Origin: Ferrovaceae bacterium
GTDB taxonomy: Bacteria > Pseudomonadota > Gammaproteobacteria > Burkholderiales > Ferrovaceae
DNA: 13,391 nucleotides
Direction of reading: 5' to 3'
NCBI GenBank assembly: GCA_027457225.1
Contig: DAIDTL010000014.1
Span: 1 to 13,391 of the forward strand
Under the pieces are notes generated by a model. It did not search any database. It saw only the letters and a program-made list of their open reading frames with translations, and was not told where the DNA came from. The position numbers were made by a program, and so were the translations under genes. The first letter of the stretch is position 1, and every line of letters starts with the position of its first letter. Positions 6,593 to 13,391 of this stretch are shown in pieces.

Positions 6593-8302
6593 ATGCGACT
6601 GACCGGTGCAGAAATCGCGATCCAGTGCCTCCAGGAAGAGGGTGTCGAATTTGTGTTCGGCTACCCCGGGGGGGCAGTCCTTTACATTTATGATGCCTTG
6701 TTTAATCAGGACAAGGTCAAGCACATCCTGGTGCGCCATGAGCAGGCTGCGTTGCATGCCGCAGACGCCTATGCCCGTGCCAGTGGTCGAACCGGGGTGG
6801 CCCTGGTCACCAGCGGCCCTGGAGTAACCAACGCCGTTACCGGTATTGCAACCGCCCACATGGACTCCATCCCCATGGTGGTTATCTCGGGGCAAGTGCC
6901 TACCCCGGCCATCGGGCTGGATGCTTTCCAGGAAGTGGATACCGTTGGGATTACCCGGCCTTGCGTCAAGCACAACTTCCTGGTCAAGCACGTGGACGAA
7001 CTGGCCAGTACCATCAAGAAAGCCTTTTATGTGGCGGCTTCTGGCCGACCCGGCCCGGTCCTGGTGGACATCCCCAAGGACGTGTCGCAGCACATCGCCG
7101 AGTTTACCTACCCCAAATCGGTCTCCATGCGCTCCTACAACCCGGTCACCAAGGGACATTCCGGACAGATCAAGAAAGCGGTCCAGATGCTGATGGAAGC
7201 CCGCCGACCCATGGTCTACGTGGGCGGCGGCGTCATCCTGGGCAATGCTTCGGAGCAGTTGACCCATCTGGTGCAGGATCTGGGTTTTCCCTGCACCAAT
7301 ACCCTGATGGGCCTGGGCGCTTATCCGGGGACAGACCCCCAATTTGTCGGGATGCTGGGCATGCACGGGACCTACGAAGCCAACCTTGCCATGCAGCACT
7401 GTGACGTGCTACTGGCTGTCGGCGCACGGTTCGATGACCGTGTCATCGGTAATCCTCAGCATTTTTATTCGGAAGCCCGTCGCATCATCCATGTGGACAT
7501 TGACCCCTCCTCCATCTCCAAACGTGTGCGGGTGGACGTGCCAATCGTGGGCAACGTCGCCGATGTTCTGGAAGAGATGCAAAAGCTTATCAATGCGTCA
7601 CCGGTGCGTCCCGATACCACGGCACTCAAGGACTGGTGGAAGCAGATCGGTGAATGGCGCGCGCGTGAGTGCCTGCGCTATGACCACAGCAGCGCCATTA
7701 TCAAACCCCAGTACGTGGTCGAAAAACTGTACGAAGTCACCCACGGGGATGCCATCGTGACTTCAGATGTGGGCCAACACCAGATGTGGGCCGCACAGTA
7801 TTACAAATTCGACAAACCTCGGCGCTGGCTCAATTCAGGTGGGCTGGGAACCATGGGTTTTGGCTTGCCGGCGGCCATGGGAGCGCAGCTGGCTTATCCT
7901 GATGCGACAGTGGCTTGCGTGACCGGTGAAGCCAGCATCCAGATGTGCATTCAGGAGCTCTCCACCTGCAAGCAGTACCATTTGCCGGTCAAGATCATCA
8001 ACCTCAATAACCGATATCTGGGGATGGTGCGCCAGTGGCAGCAGATCCTGCATGGGAACCGCTACTCCGAGTCCTACATGGACGCGTTGCCTGATTTCGT
8101 GAAACTTGCCGAAAGCTACGGACACGTTGGCGTGCGCATTGAAAACCCGGCTGACGTCGAGCCCGCCCTGCGTGAAGCCTTTGCCCTAAAGAATCGGGTG
8201 GTATTTTTGGACTTCATAACGGACCAGACTGAAAATGTTTTCCCCATGGTCAAGGCGGGGCATGGTCTTACCGAAATGATAATGGGTGCGGAAGATCTGT
8301 AA
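6593..8302 (+). CDS. ilvI: acetolactate synthase large (catalytic) subunit, biosynthetic
   Basis: Thiamine-diphosphate enzyme that condenses two pyruvates to 2-acetolactate, or pyruvate with 2-oxobutyrate, the first common step of valine/leucine and isoleucine synthesis. The 569 residues contain the N-terminal ThDP domain (about 1-170) with FGYPGGAVLYIYDAL and catalytic E50 in RHEQAA, a central domain (about 190-330), and the C-terminal ThDP-binding domain (about 370-540). The metal-binding GDG...NN motif appears as GEAS at 445-448 with NN at 472-473, so both Asp and the second Gly are replaced. LGMVRQWQ follows. The context with ilvH shows it is the biosynthetic acetohydroxyacid synthase rather than a catabolic one. 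A weak GGTGG lies seven bases before the ATG. The stop is two bases before the first possible ilvH ATG. Confidence 0.97.
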   Translation: MRLTGAEIAIQCLQEEGVEFVFGYPGGAVLYIYDALFNQDKVKHILVRHEQAALHAADAYARASGRTGVALVTSGPGVTNAVTGIATAHMDSIPMVVISGQVPTPAIGLDAFQEVDTVGITRPCVKHNFLVKHVDELASTIKKAFYVAASGRPGPVLVDIPKDVSQHIAEFTYPKSVSMRSYNPVTKGHSGQIKKAVQMLMEARRPMVYVGGGVILGNASEQLTHLVQDLGFPCTNTLMGLGAYPGTDPQFVGMLGMHGTYEANLAMQHCDVLLAVGARFDDRVIGNPQHFYSEARRIIHVDIDPSSISKRVRVDVPIVGNVADVLEEMQKLINASPVRPDTTALKDWWKQIGEWRARECLRYDHSSAIIKPQYVVEKLYEVTHGDAIVTSDVGQHQMWAAQYYKFDKPRRWLNSGGLGTMGFGLPAAMGAQLAYPDATVACVTGEASIQMCIQELSTCKQYHLPVKIINLNNRYLGMVRQWQQILHGNRYSESYMDALPDFVKLAESYGHVGVRIENPADVEPALREAFALKNRVVFLDFITDQTENVFPMVKAGHGLTEMIMGAEDL

Positions 8303-8322
8303 TCATGGAAAGCAAACAACCT

Positions 8323-8814
8323 ATGCGGCATATACTCTCCTTGTTGCTGGAAAATGAAGCTGGCGCTCTGTCGCGTGTGGCCGGCCTGTTCTCGGCGCGC
8401 GGTTATAACATTGAATCCTTGACGGTGGCGCCTACCGAGGATCCCACGCTGTCGCGCATGACTATCGTCACCAGCGGGTCGGAAGAAGTGATTGAGCAGA
8501 TCACCAAGCAGCTCAACAAACTCATCGATGTGGTCAAGGTATTCGACCTCAACGAAGGGAATCACATCGAACGCGAACTGATGCTGGTCAAGGTACGGGC
8601 TGAAGGCAAAGATCGCGAAGAACTGAAACGCACGGCTGACATTTTTCGCGGACGGATCATTGATGTGACCGACCGCACTTACACTATCGAACTGACCGGT
8701 CCTCGGGACAAGCTCGATGCATTTCTGGAAGCCATCGCCCGCAGCCAGATCCTGGAAACCGTCCGCACGGGCGCGTCAGGAATTGGTCGAGGCGAATGGG
8801 TATTACGTGTTTGA
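8323..8814 (+). CDS. ilvH: acetolactate synthase small (regulatory) subunit
   Basis: Regulatory partner of IlvI; it raises catalytic activity and gives feedback inhibition by valine. From ATG 8323 the protein is 163 residues, the same length as E. coli IlvH. The N-terminal ACT domain then aligns without gaps: ENEAGALSRVAGLFSARGYN puts N11, G14 and N29 at the valine-site positions known from E. coli IlvH, so valine sensitivity is probably kept. The C-terminal half has FRGRIIDVTDRTYTIELTG and ends GIGRGEWVLRV. An in-frame ATG at 8305, two bases after the ilvI stop, would add six residues. Both starts have a modest GGAAG-like site about ten bases upstream, so family length decided. It lies between ilvI and ilvC with gaps under 25 bases, so the three are surely one operon. 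Confidence 0.95.
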   Translation: MRHILSLLLENEAGALSRVAGLFSARGYNIESLTVAPTEDPTLSRMTIVTSGSEEVIEQITKQLNKLIDVVKVFDLNEGNHIERELMLVKVRAEGKDREELKRTADIFRGRIIDVTDRTYTIELTGPRDKLDAFLEAIARSQILETVRTGASGIGRGEWVLRV

Positions 8815-8838
8815 GATTGAGAAGACTGGAGAAATCGC

Positions 8839-9855
8839 ATGAATGTGTTTTATGACAAGGATGCCGACCTGTCCCTGATCAAGGGTAGGAAGGTGACAAT
8901 CGTTGGTTACGGTTCGCAGGGCCATGCCCACGCCAATAACCTCAAGGATTCCGGTGTGGATGTCACGGTGGCATTGCGTGCTGGCGGGGCTTCCTGGAAA
9001 AAGGCCGAAGCTGCCGGCCTTAAAGTGCGCGAAGTCGCTGACGCAGTCAAAGGTGCCGATCTCGTCATTATCCTGCTGCCTGATGAATCGCAGCCCGAAG
9101 TCTATAACATGGCGATTGCTCCCAATATCAAGCCCGGAGCGGCTCTGGCTTTTGCCCATGGTTTCAACATCCACTTCGGTCAGATCGTACCGCGCGCCGA
9201 TATTGACGTTATCATGATCGCCCCTAAAGGTCCGGGGCATCTGGTGCGCTCCACCTACACACAGGGCGGTGGCGTGCCCAGCTTGATTGCCGTGCATCAA
9301 AATGCCACCGGGCGGGCCCGAGATATCGCGCTCTCCTATGCGGCAGCCAATGGCGGTGCACGTGCCGGAGTCATCGAAACCAACTTCCGTGAAGAAACAG
9401 AAACCGACCTGTTTGGCGAACAAGCCGTGCTTTGCGGTGGCACTACTGCACTGGTGCAAGCTGGTTTCGACACGCTGGTGGAGGCCGGCTACGCGCCTGA
9501 GATGGCCTACTTCGAATGTCTGCACGAACTCAAGCTGATTGTGGACCTGATGTATGAGGGAGGGATCACCAACATGCGCTACTCCATTTCCAACACAGCG
9601 GAATACGGTGATCATACGCGCGGCCCGCGCATCATCACGGACGAAACCCGAGCCGAGATGCGGCGTATCCTGAAGGAGATACAGTCTGGCCAGTTTGCCA
9701 AGGAGTTCATTCTGGAAAACCGTGCTGGCGCCGCTTCCATGCATGCGATGCGCCGTATTGGCGCAGAACAGCAAATCGAACAGGTGGGCGCCAAGTTGCG
9801 CGACATGGTGCCATGGATCAAAAAGAACAAGCTGGTTGATCAAAGCAAGAACTGA
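8839..9855 (+). CDS. ilvC: ketol-acid reductoisomerase, class I, NADP(+)-type
   Basis: Converts 2-acetolactate (or 2-aceto-2-hydroxybutyrate) by Mg-dependent alkyl migration and NADPH reduction to the 2,3-dihydroxyacid, the second common step of valine and isoleucine synthesis. At 338 residues it is the short class I form. The Rossmann signature is G23-Y-G-S-Q-G28, and LRAGGASW (46-53) is the loop that selects NADPH in this family. Active-site residues sit at the canonical positions: H107, K130 (APKGPGH), D190 and E194 (ETDLFGEQ), E226 and E230 (ECLHELK), and S251 (YSISNTAEYG). The ATG has GGAG seven bases upstream. The stop is only four bases before the psd start. Confidence 0.98.
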   Translation: MNVFYDKDADLSLIKGRKVTIVGYGSQGHAHANNLKDSGVDVTVALRAGGASWKKAEAAGLKVREVADAVKGADLVIILLPDESQPEVYNMAIAPNIKPGAALAFAHGFNIHFGQIVPRADIDVIMIAPKGPGHLVRSTYTQGGGVPSLIAVHQNATGRARDIALSYAAANGGARAGVIETNFREETETDLFGEQAVLCGGTTALVQAGFDTLVEAGYAPEMAYFECLHELKLIVDLMYEGGITNMRYSISNTAEYGDHTRGPRIITDETRAEMRRILKEIQSGQFAKEFILENRAGAASMHAMRRIGAEQQIEQVGAKLRDMVPWIKKNKLVDQSKN

Positions 9856-9859
9856 TCGT

Positions 9860-10510
9860 TTGAACCCGTACCCACACCCCCTGATTGCCCGCGAAGGGTG
9901 GTTCTACCTCGGTCTGGCCAGCTTTGTGGCGCTGGCCGTCCAGCTTGTTGCCGGTTTTCCTTGGGCGCTACCCTTCTGGATCATCGCCCTGTTTGTCCTG
10001 CAATTTTTTCGGGATCCGTCCCGCCCGGTCCCCGTGGGGGATCAGTGGATATTGTCCCCGGCGGATGGTCGCATCGTGGCGGTGCTTGCCTGTACTGATC
10101 CCTACCTGCAACGTCCGGCGGTCAAGATAAGCGTGTTCATGAATGTCTTCAATGTACATTCCAATCGCAGTCCGGTGGCTGGAACGATCCGGCAAGTGGT
10201 CTATCACCCAGGACAGTTTCTTAATGCCGACCTTGACAAGGCTTCCGAGGTCAACGAGCGCAATGCCATTGTGCTGGAAACCCCGGCCGGGAGGCGCCTC
10301 ACTTGTGTGCAGGTGGCCGGTCTGATTGCCCGGCGTATTCTGTGTTACGTCGGCAGGGGTGACGTGCTCCAGCCAGGGCAGCGTTATGGCTTTATTCGCT
10401 TTGGTTCCCGTGTTGATCTGTACCTTCCTCCCGAGGTTCACCTCCGGGCGGCGATTGGTGATAATGTAAAGGCCACCACTACCATCCTGGCCGAATGGCC
10501 ACAGTCCTGA
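9860..10510 (+). CDS. psd: phosphatidylserine decarboxylase proenzyme (short form)
   Basis: Decarboxylates phosphatidylserine to phosphatidylethanolamine at the inner membrane. It is made as a proenzyme that cuts itself to create a pyruvoyl group. The 216-residue length fits the short Psd family. A hydrophobic segment spans about residues 14-50. D69 (SPADGRIV), H100 (FNVHSNRSP) and S183 correspond to the Asp-His-Ser triad of E. coli Psd. Cleavage is expected between G182 and S183 in RFGSRVDLYLP, giving a 182-residue beta chain and a 34-residue alpha chain. The start is TTG at 9860: the following residues NPYPHPLIAREGW match the usual family N-terminus, and no ATG or GTG is nearby. No good ribosome binding site is visible, so coupling to ilvC four bases upstream is likely. 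Confidence 0.95.
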   Translation: MNPYPHPLIAREGWFYLGLASFVALAVQLVAGFPWALPFWIIALFVLQFFRDPSRPVPVGDQWILSPADGRIVAVLACTDPYLQRPAVKISVFMNVFNVHSNRSPVAGTIRQVVYHPGQFLNADLDKASEVNERNAIVLETPAGRRLTCVQVAGLIARRILCYVGRGDVLQPGQRYGFIRFGSRVDLYLPPEVHLRAAIGDNVKATTTILAEWPQS

Positions 10511-10529
10511 ACTGCCCTGAGGGTTGACC

Positions 10530-11339
10530 GTGTTGCTGCCTCCCGACTCACCCAAACCCCTGATTGATACCGCCGCGCGGCGCCGAGGCATTTACCTCTT
10601 GCCCAATCTGTTTACCACTGCCGCCCTGTTTGCCGGGTTCTTCGCCATTGTGCAAGGCATGAATGGCTACTTCGAAATGGCTGCCCAGGCGATTTTCATT
10701 GCCATGGTGCTGGACGGACTGGATGGCCGCGTGGCGCGGCTGACGCGTACCCAGAGCGCCTTTGGGGCGGAGTACGACAGCCTGTCTGATATGGTCTCAT
10801 TTGGTGCGGCCCCATCACTCGTCATCTACGAATGGTCCTTGCGCGGGATGGGTAAACTGGGCTGGCTGGCGGCATTTATCTACTGTGCTGGCGCAGCCCT
10901 GCGTCTGGCGCGTTTTAATACTCAACTCAATGTGGCTGACAAGCGCTGGTTTACCGGATTGCCCAGTCCGGCTGCTGCTGCGCTATTGGCGGGAATGGTC
11001 TGGGTGCTGCAATCCGTCTATGGGGTGGAAGGGTCTCACATTCACTGGCTTGTCTGGTGTGTCACCGTGTTTGCCGGACTCTCCATGGTTTCTAACGTCA
11101 AGTTCTACAGTTTCAAGGACCTTAACCTGCGCCGTAGCGTGCCATTCTGGGCCGTTCTGCTGGTTATGCTGGGGTTTGTGATCGTCACCCTGGACCAGGC
11201 CCGTGTGTTGTGGGCTTTTTTTCTCATCTACGCATGCTCGGGGTATGTCTTATGGGGAGTGCGTAGCGCGCAGCGCTGGCATAAAAAAACGACGGGCGTC
11301 AAAAAAGGCGTTCCCAATCAACAGGAGGGGGACTCATGA
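10530..11339 (+). CDS. pssA: CDP-diacylglycerol--serine O-phosphatidyltransferase (PssA, membrane type)
   Basis: Transfers serine to CDP-diacylglycerol to make phosphatidylserine, the substrate of the neighbouring Psd. It is an integral membrane protein of the CDP-alcohol phosphatidyltransferase family, unrelated to the phospholipase-D-like E. coli PssA. The full family motif is present: D62, D65-G66, A69-R70, G79, D83 and D87 (in DGLDGRVARL and GAEYDSLSD). LLPNLFTTAALFAGFFAIV begins the first membrane segment, and several more hydrophobic segments follow to the C-terminus, which is basic. I chose GTG 10530 because GAGGG (10519-10523) lies six bases upstream; TTG at 10524 or 10533 are alternatives. 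The stop overlaps the next ATG by four bases (ATGA). Confidence 0.95.
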   Translation: MLLPPDSPKPLIDTAARRRGIYLLPNLFTTAALFAGFFAIVQGMNGYFEMAAQAIFIAMVLDGLDGRVARLTRTQSAFGAEYDSLSDMVSFGAAPSLVIYEWSLRGMGKLGWLAAFIYCAGAALRLARFNTQLNVADKRWFTGLPSPAAAALLAGMVWVLQSVYGVEGSHIHWLVWCVTVFAGLSMVSNVKFYSFKDLNLRRSVPFWAVLLVMLGFVIVTLDQARVLWAFFLIYACSGYVLWGVRSAQRWHKKTTGVKKGVPNQQEGDS

Positions 11340-11959
11340 AATTTCAAAAAATGACGCTGGCGATCCTATTGTCGGTGATGGTTGCGAGCGTACTGGCGGC
11401 ACCTCAACCAGGCTTTTTCCACGAAACGGTATCCCAGTCAATTACTGTCCGGGCTGACCCGGCAAAAGTCTGGGCCTTGATAGGCGATTTCGACGGTATA
11501 GCGCACTGGAATTCTGTGGTGGAAAGAAGCTCATCCATCGATGAAGGTCGGGATTTCCTTACTCGGGCGATCGTCTTCAAAGATGACTTGGGCAAGGAAG
11601 TGGATGTCCTGGACGAGCGTAGCGACGCGGACATGACACTGCGTTACCACGTGACTTCCAGTCCCTGGCCCGTCACGCGTTACACTGCCATGATGCGCGT
11701 CAGTAGGGGCGCAACGCCGGGCACCGCCGTGGTGGAATGGCGCGGGGCTTTTGATGTGAGGGGGATCCTGGAGGATCCCGATGGCGCACCAAGTCTTGAT
11801 ATGCCGCCAGGCCCCCTGGTATTTGGTCTCGATATCGAAACCTACAACAATTCATCTTCGTCGGGAAAAAATGCCAAGCGGGATAAGGTAACTGTAAAGA
11901 TCATCACCGATCTGTATCGCGTGGGACTGGATAGCCTGAAGTGGGTACTGGAACGCTGA
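11336..11959 (+). CDS. exported SRPBCC (START-like, MxaD-type) protein
   Basis: A 207-residue protein of the SRPBCC fold superfamily, which binds hydrophobic ligands; the ligand here is unknown. Residues 1-21 form a signal peptide (KFQKMTLAILL, cleavage near SVLA/A), so the mature protein should be periplasmic. From residue 32 the pattern SQSITVRADPAKVWALIGDF, then DGIAHW and later VVEWRGAFDV, matches the polyketide-cyclase/MxaD branch. The end, TDLYRVGLDSLKWVLE, is the usual C-terminal helix. Between them lies an unusually long insert (about 141-185) rich in Pro, Asp and Ser. A strong AGGAGGGGG precedes the ATG, which overlaps the pssA stop, so it is cotranslated with the lipid genes. I see no methanol dehydrogenase gene here, so an MxaD role is not supported. 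A lipid or hydrophobic-ligand role would fit the neighbours but is inference. Confidence 0.85.
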   Translation: MKFQKMTLAILLSVMVASVLAAPQPGFFHETVSQSITVRADPAKVWALIGDFDGIAHWNSVVERSSSIDEGRDFLTRAIVFKDDLGKEVDVLDERSDADMTLRYHVTSSPWPVTRYTAMMRVSRGATPGTAVVEWRGAFDVRGILEDPDGAPSLDMPPGPLVFGLDIETYNNSSSSGKNAKRDKVTVKIITDLYRVGLDSLKWVLER

Positions 11960-11969
11960 GCAAAAAAAG

Positions 11970-11991
11970 GGGCGGATCTGATGATCCGCCC
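11970..11991 (-). terminator. strong hairpin with U-tract on the minus strand only
   Basis: GGGCGGATC (11970-11978) and GATCCGCCC (11983-11991) form a perfect nine-base-pair stem with a four-base loop. On the plus strand the hairpin, ten bases after the SRPBCC stop, is followed by GTCTAAAAGG and has no U-run. On the minus strand one C and then seven T follow it directly, the textbook intrinsic terminator. It may weakly end the ilv-pss operon, but by sequence it is best suited to stopping leftward transcription. Confidence 0.75.
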
Positions 11992-12101
11992 GTCTAAAAG
12001 GGCTAGTACCCCAACTGCACTGTCTGCGATTTGAAGATAGCAGACCTTTCGCAAATAAAGTGTTTTATTTCTGCTTTAAAATTGTAAAAAAATATAACTC
12101 C
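11992..12101. promoter_or_regulatory. AT-rich structured spacer upstream of ggt
   Basis: The spacer contains GGGCTAGTACCCC (12000-12012), a perfect six-base inverted repeat GTCTGC/GCAGAC (12022-12027 and 12040-12045), and an overlapping alternative TGCGA/TCGCA (12025-12029 and 12049-12053). After 12050 it is almost pure A and T up to the ggt ATG. TAAAAT at 12077-12082 could be a -10 box for ggt, though no -35 is clear. No Shine-Dalgarno sequence precedes the ggt ATG. Its role is unknown: ggt promoter, transcription-factor site, or part of a leftward small RNA ending at the hairpin next to it. Confidence 0.35.
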
Positions 12102-13391
12102 ATGCCGCGTTTCTGCAGGTTACTCACCGCTTTGACGCTCTTCCTGAGCCCTGGGTGGGCTCACGCGCAAGGAGAAACGGTGATCGCAGCGTCGCATCCA
12201 CTGGCTGCGGAGGCGGGGGCAACGATCCTGCACCAAGGGGGCAACGCGGTGGATGCTGCCGCGGCCATCCAATTTGCCCTCAATGTGGTGGAGCCCCAAT
12301 CTTCGGGTATCGGTGGCGGGGCTTTCATTCTGGTCTATCTGGCCAAAACTCACGAAACGCTGGTTATCGATGCGCGCGAAGTGGCTCCCGCCGCAGCAAC
12401 CGCGGATCAGTTTGCGCACCATACTTTCGGGGAGAATTCCGTCAACGGGATTGCGGTCGGAGTACCGGGGACGCTGGCAGGATTTGCAGAAGCCCAGCGT
12501 CGTTGGGGCAAGAAATCGCTTGCGGCCGTGTTACAGCCGGCCATCAGCCTCGCGCGTCAGGGGTTTGCGGTGACGCCCTATCTTGCGCACGAACTCGTCA
12601 GTTCGCGCGCTGCCCTCCAGCCGGAGACCCGGGCCCTGTTTCGCAATGGGGCGGGTCAGCCTTTGCAAACGGGCGACTGGTTGCGTCAGCCGGATCTTGC
12701 ACACACCTTTGAACAGATTGCCGCAGAAGGTCCCAGTGCGTTTTACCAGGGGAAAATCGCAGGTGCCATTGTAGCGGCCCAGCGACGTTCTACCTTGGGG
12801 CCTGCCGGAGTGGGGCGCATGACGCTCGCAGATCTCGCCGGGTACCGAGTGGCGCTGCGCACGCCGCTGGTCGGGCGTTACCAGGATTACACGCTCGTTA
12901 CCATGCCGCCACCATCCTCCGTGGGGCTTGCACTGTTGCAGACTTTGGGGCTGTTGGAACATTTTCCGCTGGGGCGCGCAGAAGGTTTTGGTGCGGGTGA
13001 GTTGAGCGCGACCCATGTCACGATTGAAGCCTTGCGTCTGGCTATGGGCGACCGCGCGCTTTGGCTGGGCGACCCGGCGGCCACACCCGTTCCGGTGGCG
13101 CGTCTGCTGGACGGGCATTATCTCCTTCAGCTCGTGCATGCGATGGATGTGGAAAAACGAATGCCTGACTCAGGTTCGGGGCCGGAACCGGAAGGGACAC
13201 ATACCACCCATTTCACTGTAGTGGACGCTGAGGGCAATGTGGTGAGTTGCACTAGTACGGTGGAAGCAGTATGGGGCAGTGGGATTCTCGTTCCAGGCTA
13301 CGGTTTTCTGCTCAACAACGAGCTCACCGATTTCAATCGGGTGCCGAAGGCCGGCCCACAAGATCCCGGTGCCAACGATGTGCGACCGGGA
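12102..13391 (+). CDS. ggt: gamma-glutamyltransferase (partial, C-terminus beyond right edge)
   Basis: Periplasmic N-terminal-nucleophile enzyme that hydrolyses or transfers the gamma-glutamyl group of glutathione and related compounds. The first 430 residues are present; full proteins have about 560-580. Residues 1-22 form a signal peptide ending AHA. The large-subunit part shows GGNAVDAAAAIQFALNVVEP, SSGIGGGAF and R92 in DAREVAP, the alpha-carboxylate ligand. Self-cleavage should occur before T368 (TTHFTVVDAEGN), the nucleophile. T386, E388, E407 and D410 (CTSTVEAVWG, LLNNELTDF) match Bacillus-type enzymes, where Glu replaces the E. coli Asn411, and the sequence at the lid-loop position also looks Bacillus-like. 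The ATG at 12102 has no ribosome binding site; an in-frame GTG at 12180 has AAGGAG five bases upstream but would drop the signal peptide. The signal peptide favours the ATG. Confidence 0.95.
   Translation, partial: MPRFCRLLTALTLFLSPGWAHAQGETVIAASHPLAAEAGATILHQGGNAVDAAAAIQFALNVVEPQSSGIGGGAFILVYLAKTHETLVIDAREVAPAAATADQFAHHTFGENSVNGIAVGVPGTLAGFAEAQRRWGKKSLAAVLQPAISLARQGFAVTPYLAHELVSSRAALQPETRALFRNGAGQPLQTGDWLRQPDLAHTFEQIAAEGPSAFYQGKIAGAIVAAQRRSTLGPAGVGRMTLADLAGYRVALRTPLVGRYQDYTLVTMPPPSSVGLALLQTLGLLEHFPLGRAEGFGAGELSATHVTIEALRLAMGDRALWLGDPAATPVPVARLLDGHYLLQLVHAMDVEKRMPDSGSGPEPEGTHTTHFTVVDAEGNVVSCTSTVEAVWGSGILVPGYGFLLNNELTDFNRVPKAGPQDPGANDVRPG

Noticed and set aside
6563..7399. Minus-strand open frame of 278 codons over ilvI
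   Set aside because: Shadow frame; the ilvI sense frame explains the sequence entirely.
8803..9843. Minus-strand open frame of 346 codons over ilvC
   Set aside because: Antisense of ilvC, whose active-site residues are all in place; no start context or family for the reverse product.
12155..12712. Plus-strand open frame of 185 codons overlapping ggt in another frame
   Set aside because: The ggt frame through the same bases carries the signal peptide and conserved substrate-binding motifs; the overlapping product is Arg/Gly/Cys-rich with no family.

Overview
The window looks like chromosomal DNA of a betaproteobacterium with a moderately GC-rich genome. This rests on three things. The acetyl-CoA synthetase matches the betaproteobacterial form closely, as I remember it. 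The ilvI-ilvH-ilvC-psd-pssA gene order is typical of that class. Upstream of it, divergently, sits the sigma factor / DUF3619 / DUF3106 / RDD gene set that often accompanies it there. I cannot place it to genus from sequence reading alone. Nearly all of the window is coding. I see no insertion sequence, tRNA, rRNA or CRISPR array, and no gene-free stretch longer than 300 bases.

Layout. (1) 1-1419, minus strand: class I fumarate hydratase, running off the left edge. (2) A 170-base divergent spacer, then 1590-3566 acetyl-CoA synthetase (acs) and 3581-4657 lptG, an LPS-export permease, both plus strand. (3) 4648-6417, minus strand: four tightly overlapping genes, in transcription order an ECF-type sigma factor, a single-membrane-pass DUF3619 protein, an exported DUF3106 repeat protein and an RDD membrane protein. 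The last gene converges on and overlaps the end of lptG. (4) From 6593, plus strand: ilvI, ilvH, ilvC (branched-chain amino acid synthesis), psd and pssA (phosphatidylethanolamine synthesis), and an exported SRPBCC protein. Gaps are very short and the last pair overlaps. (5) A hairpin at 11970-11991 and an AT-rich spacer, then gamma-glutamyltransferase (ggt), which runs off the right edge.

How they work together. Acs supplies acetyl-CoA, and fumarase works in the TCA cycle into which acetyl-CoA feeds. IlvIH makes acetohydroxyacids, which IlvC converts to the dihydroxyacid precursors of valine and isoleucine. PssA makes phosphatidylserine and Psd decarboxylates it to phosphatidylethanolamine. 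LptG, the sigma-factor cassette, the SRPBCC protein and Ggt all concern the envelope or periplasm.

Most worth a second look: the sigma / one-TM / periplasmic-repeat cassette, whose layout resembles CnrHYX-type envelope sensing; five exactly contiguous 18-residue repeats in the DUF3106 protein; a probable CTG start for the sigma factor; and a hairpin before ggt whose U-tract lies only on the minus strand, which would suit the 3' end of an unannotated leftward small RNA.
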